Positions 34,518-46,520 of a stretch of 64,000 nucleotides of DNA are shown piece after piece. The stretch is taken from NCBI GenBank assembly GCA_029255685.2, contig CM055313.2:49756579-49820578 (forward strand), read 5' to 3'. The stretch's first letter is position 1. Every line of letters begins with the position of its first letter. This DNA is from Silene conica. Its lineage: Eukaryota; Streptophyta; Magnoliopsida; Caryophyllales; Caryophyllaceae. Below the pieces are notes generated by a model. The model was not told the origin of the DNA. It saw nothing but the letters and a program-made list of their open reading frames with translations, and did not search any database. The translations under genes were made by a program, and so were the position numbers.

Positions 34518-34636
34518 GGGTGCGATCATACCAGCACTAATGCACCGGATCCCATCAGAACTCCGCAGTTAAGCGTGCTTGGGCGAGAGTAGTACTAGGA
34601 TGGGTGACCTCCTGGGAAGGCCTCGTGTTGCACCCC
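34518..34636 (+). rRNA. 5S rRNA: 5S rRNA, copy 21
   Basis: Consensus. Next at +370. Confidence 0.98.
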
Positions 34637-34887
34637 TTTTTTTCTAAATTTCTATTTTCCTTTGGTTTTTTTTCTTATTTTCGTGTTATTAACGAATAAA
34701 ATGCGTATATCACGTCGAAATAATAAATTTGAAAAAAAATCGTCCGAATCGGACACTCCGGGAGCAAGTTACGGCCTGTCGAAGACACGGAGGCGTGACG
34801 GGATAATGAGAGGACTACCGGAACTCAGTTTATGTCGAACAGAGACGAAAATGGGGTAATATAAGCAAATTTGTGATGAAAGGGTAT

Positions 34888-35006
34888 GGGTGCGATCATA
34901 CCAGCACTAATGCACCGAATCCCATCAGAACTCCGCAGTTAAGCGTGCTTGAGCGAGAGTAGTACTAGGATGGGTGACCTCCTGGGAAGGCCTCGTGTTG
35001 CACCCC
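34888..35006 (+). rRNA. 5S rRNA: 5S rRNA, copy 22
   Basis: G31A and G65A; the -6 to -4 bases read GGG in place of GTG. Next at +370. Confidence 0.97.
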
Positions 35007-35257
35007 TTTTTTTCTAAATTTCGTTTTTCCTTTGGTTTTTTTCTTATTTTCGTGTTATTAACGAATAAAATGCGTATATCACGTCGAAATAATAAATTTG
35101 AAAAAAAAATCGTCTGAATCGGACACTCCGGGAGCAAGTTACGGCATGTCGAAGACACGGAGGCGTGACGGGATAATGAGAGGACTACCGGAACTCAGTT
35201 TATGTCGAACAGAGACGAAAATGGGGTAATATAAGCAAATTTGTGATGAAAGTGTAT

Positions 35258-35376
35258 GGGTGCGATCATAGCAGCACTAATGCACCGGATCCCATCAGAA
35301 CTCCGCAGTCAAGCGTGCTTGGGCGAGAGTAGTACTAGGATGGGTGACCTCCTGGGAAGGCCTTGTGTTGCACCCC
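35258..35376 (+). rRNA. 5S rRNA: 5S rRNA, copy 23
   Basis: C14G, T53C and C107T. Next at +372. Confidence 0.96.
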
Positions 35377-35629
35377 TTTTTTTCTAAATTTCGTTTTTCC
35401 TTTGGTTTTTTTTCTTATTTTCGTGTTATTAACGAATAAAATGCGTATATCACGTCGAAATAATAAATTTGAAAAAAAAAATCGTCCGAATCGGACACTC
35501 CGGGAGCAAGTTACGGCCTGTCGAAGACACGGAGGCGTGACGGGATAATGAGAGGACTGCCGGAACTCAGTTTATGTCGAACAGAGACGAAAATGGGGTA
35601 ATATAAGCAAATTTGTGATGAAAGTGTAT

Positions 35630-35748
35630 GGGTGCGATCATACCAGCACTAATGCACCGGATCCCATCAGAACTCCGCAGTTAAGCGTGCTTGGGCGAGA
35701 GTAGTACTAGGATGGGTGACCTCCTGGGAAGGCCTCGTGTTGCACCCC
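35630..35748 (+). rRNA. 5S rRNA: 5S rRNA, copy 24
   Basis: Consensus; closes the first hexamer. Next at +372. Confidence 0.98.
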
Positions 35749-36001
35749 TTTTTTTCTAAATTTCTATTTTCCTTTGGTTTTTTTCTTATTTTCGTGTTAT
35801 TAACGAATAAAATGCGTATATCACGTCGAAATAATAAATTTGAAAAAAAAAAATCGTCCGAATCGGACACTCCGGGAGCAAGTTACGGCCTGTCGAAGAC
35901 ACGGAGGTGTGACGGGATAATGAGAGGACTACCGGAACTCAGTTTATGTCGACCAGAGACGAAAATGGGGTAATATAAGCAAATTTGTGATGAGAGTGTA
36001 T

Positions 36002-36120
36002 GGGTGCGATCATACCAGCACTAATGCACCGGATCCCATCAGAACTCCGCAGTTAAGCGTGCTTGGGCGAGAGTAGTACTAGGATGGGTGACCTCCTGGG
36101 AAGGCCTCGTGTTGCACCCC
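36002..36120 (+). rRNA. 5S rRNA: 5S rRNA, copy 25
   Basis: Consensus; opens the second hexamer. Next at +366. Confidence 0.98.
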
Positions 36121-36367
36121 TTTTTTTCTAAATTTCGTTTTTCCTTTGGTTTTTTTTGTTATTTTCGTGTTATTAACGAATAAAATGCGTATATCACGTC
36201 GAAATAATAAATTTGAAAAAAAATCGTCCGAATCGGACACTCCGGGAGCAAGTTACTGTCGAAGACACGGAGGCGTGACGGGATAATGAGAGGACTACCG
36301 GAACTCAGTTTATGTCGAACAGAGACGAAAATGGGGTAATATAAGCAAATTTGTGATGAAGGTGTAT

Positions 36368-36486
36368 GGGTGCGATCATACTAGCACTAATGCACCGGAT
36401 CCCATCAGAACTCCGCAGTTAAGCGTGTTTGGGCGAGAGTAGTACTAGGATGGGTGACCTCCTGCGAAGGCCTCGTGTTGCATCCC
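36368..36486 (+). rRNA. 5S rRNA: 5S rRNA, copy 26
   Basis: C15T, C61T, C116T as copy 20, plus G98C. Next at +372. Confidence 0.96.
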
Positions 36487-36739
36487 TTTTTTTCTAAATT
36501 TCGTTTTTCCTTTGGTTTTTTTTCTTATTTTCGTGTTATTAACGAATAAAATGCGTATATCACGTCGAAATAATAAATTTGAAAAAAAAAATCGTCCGAA
36601 TCGGACACTCCGGGAGCAAGTTACGGCCTGTCGAAGACACGGAGGCGTGACGGGATAATGAGAGGACTGCCGGAACTCAGTTTATGTCGAACAGAGACGA
36701 AAATGGGGTAATATAAGCAAATTTGTGATGAAAGTGTAT

Positions 36740-36858
36740 GGGTGCGATCATACCAGCACTAATGCACCGGATCCCATCAGAACTCCGCAGTTAAGCGTGC
36801 TTGGGCGAGAGTAGTACTAGGATGGGTGACCTCCTGGGAAGGCCTCGTGTTGCACCCC
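36740..36858 (+). rRNA. 5S rRNA: 5S rRNA, copy 27
   Basis: Consensus. Next at +370. Confidence 0.98.
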
Positions 36859-37109
36859 TTTTTTTCTAAATTTCTATTTTCCTTTGGTTTTTTTTCTTAT
36901 TTTCGTGTTATTAACGAATAAAATGCGTATATCACGTCGAAATAATAAATTTGAAAAAAAATCGTCCGAATCGGACACTCCGGGAGCAAGTTACGGCCTG
37001 TCGAAGACACGGAGGCGTGACGGGATAATGAGAGGACTACCGGAACTCAGTTTATGTCGAACAGAGACGAAAATGGGGTAATATAAGCAAATTTGTGATG
37101 AAAGGGTAT

Positions 37110-37228
37110 GGGTGCGATCATACCAGCACTAATGCACCGAATCCCATCAGAACTCCGCAGTTAAGCGTGCTTGAGCGAGAGTAGTACTAGGATGGGTGAC
37201 CTCCTGGGAAGGCCTCGTGTTGCACCCC
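37110..37228 (+). rRNA. 5S rRNA: 5S rRNA, copy 28
   Basis: G31A and G65A, with the GGG upstream variant of copy 22. Next at +370. Confidence 0.97.
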
Positions 37229-37479
37229 TTTTTTTCTAAATTTCGTTTTTCCTTTGGTTTTTTTCTTATTTTCGTGTTATTAACGAATAAAATGCGTATA
37301 TCACGTCGAAATAATAAATTTGAAAAAAAAATCGTCTGAATCGGACACTCCGGGAGCAAGTTACGGCATGTCGAAGACACGGAGGCGTGACGGGATAATG
37401 AGAGGACTACCGGAACTCAGTTTATGTCGAACAGAGACGAAAATGGGGTAATATAAGCAAATTTGTGATGAAAGTGTAT

Positions 37480-37598
37480 GGGTGCGATCATAGCAGCACT
37501 AATGCACCGGATCCCATCAGAACTCCGCAGTCAAGCGTGCTTGGGCGAGAGTAGTACTAGGATGGGTGACCTCCTGGGAAGGCCTTGTGTTGCACCCC
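37480..37598 (+). rRNA. 5S rRNA: 5S rRNA, copy 29
   Basis: C14G, T53C and C107T, as copy 23. Next at +373. Confidence 0.96.
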
Positions 37599-37852
37599 TT
37601 TTTTTCTAAATTTCGTTTTTCCTTTGGTTTTTTTTTCTTATTTTCGTGTTATTAACGAATAAAATGCGTATATCACGTCGAAATAATAAATTTGAAAAAA
37701 AAAATCGTCCGAATCGGACACTCCGGGAGCAAGTTACGGCCTGTCGAAGACACGGAGGCGTGACGGGATAATGAGAGGACTGCCGAAACTCAGTTTATGT
37801 CGAACAGAGACGAAAATGGGGTAATATAAGCAAATTTGTGATGAAAGTGTAT

Positions 37853-37971
37853 GGGTGCGATCATACCAGCACTAATGCACCGGATCCCATCAGAACTCCG
37901 CAGTTAAGCGTGCTTGGGCGAGAGTAGTACTAGGATGGGTGACCTCCTGGGAAGGCCTCGTGTTGCACCCC
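37853..37971 (+). rRNA. 5S rRNA: 5S rRNA, copy 30
   Basis: Consensus; closes the second hexamer. Next at +370. Confidence 0.98.
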
Positions 37972-38222
37972 TTTTTTTTCTAAATTTCTATTTTCCTTTG
38001 GTTTTTTTCTTATTTTCGTGTTATTAACGAATAAAATGCGTATATCACATCGAAATAATAAATTTGAAAAAAAATCGTCCGAATCGGACACTCCGGGAGC
38101 AAGTTACGGCCTGTCGAAGACACGGAGGCGTGACGGGATAATGAGAGGACTACCGGAACTCAGTTTATGTCGAACAGAGACGAAAATGGGGTAATATAAG
38201 CAAATTTGTGATGAAAGTGTAT

Positions 38223-38341
38223 GGGTGCGATCATACCAGCACTAATGCACCGAATCCCATCAGAACTCCGCAGCTAAGCGTGCTTGAGCGAGAGTAGTAC
38301 TAGGATGGGTGACCTCCTGGGAAGGCCTCGTGTTGCACCCC
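38223..38341 (+). rRNA. 5S rRNA: 5S rRNA, copy 31
   Basis: G31A, private T52C, and G65A. Next at +372. Confidence 0.96.
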
Positions 38342-38594
38342 TTTTTTTCTAAATTTCGTTTTTTCCTTTGGTTTTTTTTCTTATTTTCGTGTTATTAACG
38401 AATAAAATGCGTATATCACGTCGAAATAATAAATTTGAAAAAAAAATCGTCCGAATCAGACACTCCGGGAGCAAGTTACGGCATGTCGAAGACACGGAGG
38501 CGTGACGGGATAATGAGAGGACTACCGGAACTCAGTTTATGTCGAACAGAGACGAAAATGGGGTAATATAAGCAAATTTGTGATGAAAGTGTAT

Positions 38595-38713
38595 GGGTGC
38601 GATCATACCAGCACTAATGCACCGGATCCCATCAGAACTCCGCAGTTAAGCGTGCTTGAGCGAGAGTAGTACTAGGATGGGTGACCTCCTGGGAAGGCCT
38701 CGTGTTGCACCCC
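38595..38713 (+). rRNA. 5S rRNA: 5S rRNA, copy 32
   Basis: G65A. Next at +373, with the AAAAAACAAAATCG spacer variant. Confidence 0.97.
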
Positions 38714-38967
38714 TTTTTTTCTAAATTTCGTTTTTCCTTTGGTTTTTTTTCTTATTTTCGTGTTATTAACGAATAAAATGCGTATATCACGTCGAAATAA
38801 TAAATTTGAAAAAACAAAATCGTCCGAATCGGACACTCCGGGAGCAACTTACGGCCTGTCGAAGACAAGGAGGCGTGACGGGATAATGAGAGGACTGCCG
38901 GAACTCAGTTTATGTCGAACAGAGACGAAAATGGGGTAATATAAGCAAATTTGTGATGAAAGTGTAT

Positions 38968-39086
38968 GGGTGCGATCATACCAGCACTAATGCACCGGAT
39001 CCCATCAGAACTCCGCAGTCAAGCGTGCTTGGGCGAGAGTAGTACTAGGATGGGTGACCTCCTGGGAAGGCCTCGTGTTGCACCCC
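38968..39086 (+). rRNA. 5S rRNA: 5S rRNA, copy 33
   Basis: T53C, first plain member of what becomes family E. Next at +372. Confidence 0.97.
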
Positions 39087-39339
39087 TTTTTTTCTAAATT
39101 TCGTTTTTCCTTTGGTTTTTTTTCTTATTTTCGTGTTATTAACGAATAAAATGCGTATATCACGTCGAAATAATAAATTTGAAAAAAAAAATCGTCCGAA
39201 TCGGACACTCCGGGAGCAAGTTACGGCCTGTCGAAGACACGGAGGTGTGACGGGATAATGAGAGGACTACCGGAACTCAGTTTATGTCGAACAGAGACGA
39301 AAATGGGGTAATATAAGCAAATTTGTGATGAAAGTGTAT

Positions 39340-39458
39340 GGGTGCGATCATACCAGCACTAATGCACCGGATCCCATCAGAACTCCGCAGTTAAGCGTGC
39401 TTGGGCGAGAGTAGTACTAGGATGGGTGACCTCCTGGGAAGGCCTCGTGTTGCACCCC
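39340..39458 (+). rRNA. 5S rRNA: 5S rRNA, copy 34
   Basis: Consensus. Next at +372. Confidence 0.98.
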
Positions 39459-39711
39459 TTTTTTTCTAAATTTCGTTTTTCCTTTGGTTTTTTTTTCTTA
39501 TTTTCGTGTTATTAACGAATAAAATGCGTATATCACGTCGAAATAATAAATTTGAAAAAAAAATCGTCCGAATCGGACACTCCGGGAGCAAGTTACGGCC
39601 TGTCGAAGACACGGAGGTGTGACGGGATAATGAGAGGACTACCGGAACTCAGTTTATGTCGAACAGAGACGAAAATGGGGTAATATAAGCAAATTTGTGA
39701 TGAAAGTGTAT

Positions 39712-39830
39712 GGGTGCGATCATACCAGCACTAATGCACCGGATCCCATCAGAACTCCGCAGTTAAGCGTGCTTGGGCGAGAGTAGTACTAGGATGGGTG
39801 ACCTCCTGGGAAGGCCTCGTGTTGCACCCC
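39712..39830 (+). rRNA. 5S rRNA: 5S rRNA, copy 35
   Basis: Consensus. Next at +372. Confidence 0.98.
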
Positions 39831-40083
39831 TTTTTTTCTAAATTTCGTTTTTCCTTTGGTTTTTTTTGTTATTTTCGTGTTATTAACGAATAAAATGCGT
39901 ATATCACGTCGAAATAATAAATTTGAAAAAAAAAATCGTCCGAATCGGACACTCCGGGAGCAAGTTACGGCCTGTCGAAGACACGGAGGCGTGACGGGAT
40001 AATGAGAGGACTGCCGGAACTCAGTTTATGTCGAACAGAGACGAAAATGGGGTAATATAAGCAAATTTGTGATGAAAGTGTAT

Positions 40084-40202
40084 GGGTGCGATCATACCAG
40101 CACTAATGCACCGGATCCCATCAGAACTCCGCAGTTAAGCGTGCTTGGGCGAGAGTAGTACTAGGATGGGTGACCTCCTGGGAAGGCCTCGTGTTGCACC
40201 CT
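40084..40202 (+). rRNA. 5S rRNA: 5S rRNA, copy 36
   Basis: Consensus except C119T, which merges with the T-run. Next at +372. Confidence 0.97.
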
Positions 40203-40455
40203 TTTTTTTCTAAATTTCTATTTTCCTTTGGTTTTTTTTTTCTTATTTTCGTGTTATTAACGAATAAAATGCGTATATCACGTCGAAATAATAAATTTGA
40301 AAAAAAATCGTCCGAATCGGACACTCCAGGAGCAAGTTACGGCCTGTCGAAGACACGGAGGCGTGACGGGATAATGAGAGGACTACCGGAACTCAGTTTA
40401 TGTCGAACAGAGACGAAAATGGGGTAATATAAGCAAATTTGTGATGAAAGTGTAT

Positions 40456-40574
40456 GGGTGCGATCATACCAGCACTAATGCACCGAATCCCATCAGAACT
40501 CCGCAGTTAAGCGTGCTTGAGCGAGAGTAGTACTAGGATGGGTGACCTCCTGGGAAGGCCTCGTGTTGCACCCC
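40456..40574 (+). rRNA. 5S rRNA: 5S rRNA, copy 37
   Basis: G31A and G65A. Next at +370. Confidence 0.97.
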
Positions 40575-40825
40575 TTTTTTTCTAAATTTCGTTTTTCCTT
40601 TGGTTTTTTTTCTTATTTTCGTGTTATTAACGAATAAAATGCGTATATCACGTCGAAATAATAAATTTGAAAAAAAATCGTCCGAATCGGACACTCCGGG
40701 AGCAAGTTACGGCATGTCGAAAACACGGAGGCGTGACGGGATAATGAGAGGACTACCGGAACTCAGTTTATGTCGAACAGAGACGAAAATGGGGTAATAT
40801 AAGCAAATTTGTGATGAAAGTGTAT

Positions 40826-40944
40826 GGGTGCGATCATACCAGCACTAATGCACCGGATCCCATCAGAACTCCGCAGTTAAGCGTGCTTGAGCGAGAGTAG
40901 TACTAGGATGGGTGACCTCCTGGGAAGGCCTCGTGTTGCACCCC
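40826..40944 (+). rRNA. 5S rRNA: 5S rRNA, copy 38
   Basis: G65A. Next at +373. Confidence 0.97.
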
Positions 40945-41198
40945 TTTTTTTCTAAATTTCGTTTTTCCTTTGGTTTTTTTTCTTATTTTCGTGTTATTAA
41001 CGAATAAAATGCGTATATCACGTCGAAATAATAAATTTGAAAAAACAAAATCGTCCGAATCGGACACTCCAGGAGCAAGTTACGGCCTGTCGAAGACAAG
41101 GAGGCGTGACGGGATAATGAGAGGACTGCCGGAACTCAGTTTATGTCGAACAGAGACGAAAATGGGGTAATATAAGCAAATTTGTGATGAAAGTGTAT

Positions 41199-41317
41199 GG
41201 GTGCGATCATACCAGCACTAATGCACCAGATCCCATCAGAACTCCGCAGTTAAGCGTGCTTGGGCGAGAGTAGTACTAGGATGGGTGACCTCCGGCGAAG
41301 GCCTCGTGTTGCACCCT
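41199..41317 (+). rRNA. 5S rRNA: 5S rRNA, copy 39
   Basis: G30A, T96G, G98C and C119T, third member of the copy 6/18 type. Next at +370. Confidence 0.95.
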
Positions 41318-41568
41318 TTTTTTCTAAATTTCATTTTTCCTTTGGTTTTTTTCTTATTTTCGTGTTATTAACGAATAAAATGCGTATATCACGTCGAAAT
41401 AATAAATTTGAAAAAAAAAATCGTCCGAATCGGACACTCCGGGAGCAAGTTACGGCCTGTCGAAGACACGGAGGTGTGACGGGATAATGAGAGGACTACC
41501 GGAACTCAGTTTATGTCGACCAGAGACGAAAATGGGGTAATATAAGCAAATTTGTGATGAACGTGTAT

Positions 41569-41687
41569 GGGTGCGATCATACCAGCACTAATGCACCGGA
41601 TCCCATCAGAACTCCGCAGTCAAGCGTGCTTGGGCGAGAGTAGTACTAGGATGGGTGACCTCCTGGGAAGGCCTCGTGTTGCACCCC
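41569..41687 (+). rRNA. 5S rRNA: 5S rRNA, copy 40
   Basis: T53C. Next at +373. Confidence 0.97.
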
Positions 41688-41941
41688 TTTTTTTCTAAAT
41701 TTCGTTTTTCCTTTGGTTTTTTTTTCTTAATTTCGTGTTATTAACGAATAAAATGCGTATATCACGTCGAAATAATAAATTTGAAAAAAAAAATCGTCCG
41801 AATCGGACACTCCGGGAGCAAGTTACGGCCTGTCGAAGACACGGAGGCGTGACGGGATAATGAGAGGACTGCCGGAACTCAGTTTATGTCGAACAGAGAC
41901 GAAAATGGGGTAATATAAGCAAATTTGTGATGAAAGTGTAT

Positions 41942-42060
41942 GGGTGCGATCATACCAGCACTAATGCACCGGATCCCATCAGAACTCCGCAGTTAAGCGT
42001 GCTTGGGCGAGAGTAGTACTAGGATGGGTGAACTCCTGGGAAGGCCTCGTGTTGCACCCC
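41942..42060 (+). rRNA. 5S rRNA: 5S rRNA, copy 41
   Basis: Private C91A in the C box. Next at +371. Confidence 0.96.
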
Positions 42061-42312
42061 TTTTTTTCTAAATTTCTATTTTCCTTTGGTTTTTTTTTCT
42101 TATTTTCGTGTTATTAACGAATAAAATGCGTATATCACGTCGAAATAATAAATTTGAAAAAAAATCGTCCGAATCGGACACTCCGGGAGCAAGTTACGGC
42201 CTGTCGAAGACACGGAGGCGTGACGGGATAATGAGAGGACTACCGGAACTCAGTTTATGTCGAACAGAGACGAAAATGGGGTAATATAAGCAAATTTGTG
42301 ATGAAAGTGTAT

Positions 42313-42431
42313 GGGTGCGATCATACCAGCACTAATGCACCGAATCCCATCAGAACTCCGCAGTTAAGCGTGCTTGAGCGAGAGTAGTACTAGGATGGGT
42401 GACCTCCTGGGAAGGCCTCGTGTTGCACCCC
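42313..42431 (+). rRNA. 5S rRNA: 5S rRNA, copy 42
   Basis: G31A and G65A. Next at +370. Confidence 0.97.
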
Positions 42432-42682
42432 TTTTTTTCTAAATTTCGTTTTTCCTTTGGTTTTTTTTCTTATTTTCGTGTTATTAACGAATAAAATGCG
42501 TATATCACGTCGAAATAATAAATTTGAAAAAAAATCGTCTGAATCGGACACTCCGGGAGCAAGTTACGGCATGTCGAAGACACGGAGGCGTGACGGGATA
42601 ATGAGAGGACTACCGGAACTCAGTTTATGTCGAACAGAGACGAAAATGGGGTAATATAAGCAAATTTGTGATGAAAGTGTAT

Positions 42683-42801
42683 GGGTGCGATCATAGCAGC
42701 ACTAATGCACCGGATCCCATCAGAACTCCGCAGTCAAGCGTGCTTGGGCGAGAGTAGTACTAGGATGGGTGACCTCCTGGGAAGGCCTTGTGTTGCACCC
42801 C
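42683..42801 (+). rRNA. 5S rRNA: 5S rRNA, copy 43
   Basis: C14G, T53C and C107T, third member of the copy 23/29 type. Next at +372. Confidence 0.96.
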
Positions 42802-43054
42802 TTTTTTTTCTAAATTTCGTTTTTCCTTTGGTTTTTTTTCTTATTTTCGTGTTATTAACGAATAAAATGCGTATATCACGTCGAAATAATAAATTTGAAA
42901 AAAAAATCGTCCGAATCGGACACTCCGGGAGCAAGTTACGGCCTGTCGAAGACACGGAGGCGTGACGGGACAATGAGAGGACTGCCGGAACTCAGTTTAT
43001 GTCGAACAGAGACGAAAATGGGGTAATATAAGCAAATTTGTGATGAAAGTGTAT

Positions 43055-43173
43055 GGGTGCGATCATACCAGCACTAATGCACCGGATCCCATCAGAACTC
43101 CGCAGTTAAGCGTGCTTGGGCGAGAGTAGTACTAGGATGCGTGACCTCCTGGGAAGGCCTCGTGTTGCACCCC
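43055..43173 (+). rRNA. 5S rRNA: 5S rRNA, copy 44
   Basis: Private G86C in the C box. Next at +369. Confidence 0.96.
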
Positions 43174-43423
43174 TTTTTTTCTAAATTTCTATTTTCCTTT
43201 GGTTTTTTTCTTATTTTCGTGTTATTAACGAATAAAATGCGTATATCACATCGAAATAATAAATTTGAAAAAAAATCGTCCGAATCGGACACTCCGGGAG
43301 CAAGTTACGGCCTGTCGAAGACACGGAGGCGTGACGGGATAATGAGAGGACTACCGGAACTCAGTTTATGTCGAACAGAGACGAAAATGGGGTAATATAA
43401 GCAAATTTGTGATGAAAGTGTAT

Positions 43424-43542
43424 GGGTGCGATCATACCAGCACTAATGCACCGAATCCCATCAGAACTCCGCAGTTAAGCGTGCTTGAGCGAGAGTAGTA
43501 CTAGGATGGGTGACCTCCTGGGAAGTCCTCGTGTTGCACCCC
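43424..43542 (+). rRNA. 5S rRNA: 5S rRNA, copy 45
   Basis: G31A, G65A and G103T. This is the only copy with the usual plant T at 103. Next at +371. Confidence 0.97.
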
Positions 43543-43794
43543 TTTTTTTCTAAATTTCGTTTTTCCTTTGGTTTTTTTTCTTATTTTCGTGTTATTAACG
43601 AATAAAATGCGTATATCACGTCGAAATAATAAATTTGAAAAAAAAATCGTCTGAATCGGACACTCCGGGAGCAAGTTACGGCATGTCGAAGACACGGAGG
43701 CGTGACGGGATAATGAGAGGACTACCGGAACTCAGTTTATGTCGAACAGAGACGAAAATGGGGTAATATAAGCAAATTTGTGATGAAAGTGTAT

Positions 43795-43913
43795 GGGTGC
43801 GATCATACCAGCACTAATGCACCGGATCCCATCAGAACTCCGCAGTTAAGCGTGCTTGAGCGAGAGTAGTACTAGGATGGGTGACCTCCTGGGAAGGCCT
43901 CGTGTTGCACTCC
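43795..43913 (+). rRNA. 5S rRNA: 5S rRNA, copy 46
   Basis: G65A and C117T (G-U opposite G2). Next at +373. Confidence 0.96.
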
Positions 43914-44167
43914 TTTTTTTCTAAATTTCGTTTTTCCTTTGGTTTTTTTTCTTATTTTCGTGTTATTAACGAATAAAATGCGTATATCACGTCGAAATAA
44001 TAAATTTGAAAAAACAAAATCGTCCGAATCGGACACTCCGGGAGCAAGTTACGGCCTGTCGAAGACAAGGAAGCGTGACGGGATAATGAGAGGACTGCCG
44101 GAACTCAGTTTATGTCGAACAGAGACGAAAATGGGGTAATATAAGCAAATTTGTGATGAAAGTGTAT

Positions 44168-44286
44168 GGGTGCGATCATACCAGCACTAATGCACCGGAT
44201 CCCATCAGAACTCCGCAGTCAAGCGTGCTTGGGCGAGAGTAGTACAAGGTTGGGTGACCTCTTGGGAAGGCCTCGTGTTGCACCCC
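44168..44286 (+). rRNA. 5S rRNA: 5S rRNA, copy 47
   Basis: T53C, T79A, A83T and C95T; three changes fall in or beside the C box, so weaker TFIIIA binding is possible. Next at +371. Confidence 0.93.
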
Positions 44287-44538
44287 TTTTTTTCTAAATT
44301 TCGTTTTTCCTTTGGTTTTTTTTCTTATTTTCGTGTTATTAACGAATAAAATGCGTATATCACGTCGAAATAATAAATTTGAAAAAAAAATCGTCCGAAT
44401 CGGACACTCCGGGAGCAAGTTACGGCCTGTCGAAGACACGGAGGTGTGACGGGATAATGAGAGGACTACCGGAACTCAGTTTATGTCGAACAGAGACGAA
44501 AATGGGGTAATATAAGCAAATATGTGATGAAAGTGTAT

Positions 44539-44657
44539 GGGTGCGATCATACCAGCACTAATGCACCAGATCCCATCAGAACTCCGCAGTTAAGCGTGCG
44601 TGGGCGAGAGTAGTACTAGGATGGGTGACCTCCTGGGAAGGTCTCGTGTTGCACCCT
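44539..44657 (+). rRNA. 5S rRNA: 5S rRNA, copy 48 (family A)
   Basis: G30A, T62G, C104T and C119T; founder position of the mosaic. Next at +372, after a spacer with GTTATCAACG and GCGTAGATC. Confidence 0.95.
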
Positions 44658-44910
44658 TTTTTTTTCTGAATTTCGTTTTTCCTTTGGTTTTTTTCTTATT
44701 TTCGTGTTATCAACGAATAAAATGCGTAGATCACGTCGAAATAATAAATTTGAAAAAAAAAATCGTCCGAATCGGACACTCCGGGAGCAAATTACGGCCT
44801 GTCGAAGACACGGAGGCGTGACGGGATAATGAGAGGACTACCGGAACTCAGTTTATGTCGAACAGAGACGAAAATGGGGTAATATAAGCAAATATGTGAT
44901 GAAAGTGTAT

Positions 44911-45029
44911 GGGTGCTATCATACCAGCACTAATGCATCGGATCCCATCAGAACTCCGCAGTAAAGCGTGCTTGGACGAGAGTAGTACTAGGATGGGTGA
45001 CCTCCTGGGAAGGCCTCGTGTTGCACCCC
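44911..45029 (+). rRNA. 5S rRNA: 5S rRNA, copy 49 (family B)
   Basis: G7T, C28T, T53A and G66A. Two changes are in the A box and next to the intermediate element. Followed by a spacer with ATTAATGAAT. Next at +373. Confidence 0.93.
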
Positions 45030-45283
45030 TTTTTTTCTAAATTTCGTTTTTCCTTTGGTTTTTTTTCTTATTTTCGTGTTATTAATGAATAAAATGCGTA
45101 TATCACGTCGAAATAATAAATTTGAAAAAAGAAATCGTCCCAATCGGACACTCCGGGAGCAAGTTACGGCCTGTCGAAGACACGGAGGTGTGACGGGATA
45201 ATGAGAGGACTACCGGAACTCAGTTTATGTCGAACAGAGACGAAAATGGGGGTAATATAAGCAAATTTGTGATGAAAGTGTAT

Positions 45284-45402
45284 GGGTGCGATCATAGCAG
45301 CACTAATGCACCGGATCCCATCAGAACTCCGCAGTTAAGCGTGCTTGGGCGAAAGTAGTACTAGGTTGGGTGACCTCCTAGGAAGGCCTCGTGTTGCACC
45401 CC
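45284..45402 (+). rRNA. 5S rRNA: 5S rRNA, copy 50 (family C)
   Basis: C14G, G70A, A83T and private G97A. Next at +373. Confidence 0.93.
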
Positions 45403-45656
45403 TTTTTTTTTCTAAATTTCTATTTTCCTTTGGTTTTTTTTCTTATTTTCGTGTTATTAACGAATAAAATGCGTATATCACGTCGAAATAATAAATTTGA
45501 AAAAAAAATCGTCTGAATCGGACACTCCGGGAGCAAGTTACGGCCTGTCGAAGACACGGAGGCGTGACGGGATAATGAGAGGACTACTGGAACTCAGTTT
45601 ATGTCGAACCGAGACGAAAATGGGGTAATATAAGCAAATTTTTGATGAAAGTGTAT

Positions 45657-45775
45657 GGGTGCGATCATACCAGCACTAATGCACCGGATCCCATCAGAAC
45701 TCCGCAGTTAAGCGTGCCTGGGCGAGAGTAGTACTAGGATGGGTGACCTCCTGGGAAGGCCTCGTGTTGCACCCC
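45657..45775 (+). rRNA. 5S rRNA: 5S rRNA, copy 51 (family D)
   Basis: T62C. A G separates the gene from its T-run. Next at +373. Confidence 0.96.
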
Positions 45776-46029
45776 GTTTTTTTCTAAATTTCGTTTTTCC
45801 GTTGGTTTTTTTTCTTATTTTCGTGATATTAACGAATAAAATGCGTATATCACGTTGAAATAATAAATTTGAAAAAAAAAATCGTCCGAATCGGACAGTC
45901 CGGGAGAAAGTTACGGCCTGTCGAAGACACGGAGGCGTGACGGGATAATGAGAGGACTACCGGAACTCAGTTTATGTCGAACAGAGACGAAAATGGGGTA
46001 ATATAAGCAAATTTGTGATGAAAGTGTAT

Positions 46030-46148
46030 GGGTGCGATCATACCAGCACTAATGCACCAGATCCCATCAGAACTCCGCAGTTAAGCGTGCGTGGGCGAGA
46101 GTAGTACTAGGATGGGTGACCTCCTGGGAAGGTCTCGTGTTGCACCCT
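46030..46148 (+). rRNA. 5S rRNA: 5S rRNA, copy 52 (family A)
   Basis: G30A, T62G, C104T, C119T. Next at +372, with the GACAAGG spacer mark that precedes family E. Confidence 0.95.
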
Positions 46149-46401
46149 TTTTTTTCTGAATTTCGTTTTTCCTTTGGTTTTTTTCTTATTTTCGTGTTAT
46201 CAACGAATAAAATGCGTAGATCACGTCGAAATAATAAATTTGAAAAAACAAAATCGTCCGAATCGGACACTCCGGGAGCAAGTTACGGCCTGTCGAAGAC
46301 AAGGAGGCGTGACGGGATAATGAGAGGACTGCCGGAACTCAGTTTATGTCGAACAGAGACGAAAATGGGGTAATATAAGCAAATTTGTGATGAAAGTGTA
46401 T

Positions 46402-46520
46402 GGGTGCGATCATACCAGCACTAATGCACCGGATCCCATCAGAACTCCGCAGTCAAGCGTGCTTGGGCGAGAGTAGTACTAGGATGGGTGACCTCCTGGG
46501 AAGGCCTCGTGTTGCACCCC
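46402..46520 (+). rRNA. 5S rRNA: 5S rRNA, copy 53 (family E)
   Basis: T53C. Next at +371. Confidence 0.96.

Larger units (their letters stand above)
33781..38222 (+). repeat. Two tandem 2.22-kb hexamers (copies 19-24 and 25-30)
   Basis: Equivalent copies lie 2,221-2,223 bp apart and share private variants: C15T+C61T+C116T (20, 26), G31A+G65A (22, 28) and C14G+T53C+C107T (23, 29). Spacer marks are also shared, such as GTTACTGTCG lacking GGCC before 20 and 26. Confidence 0.92.
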
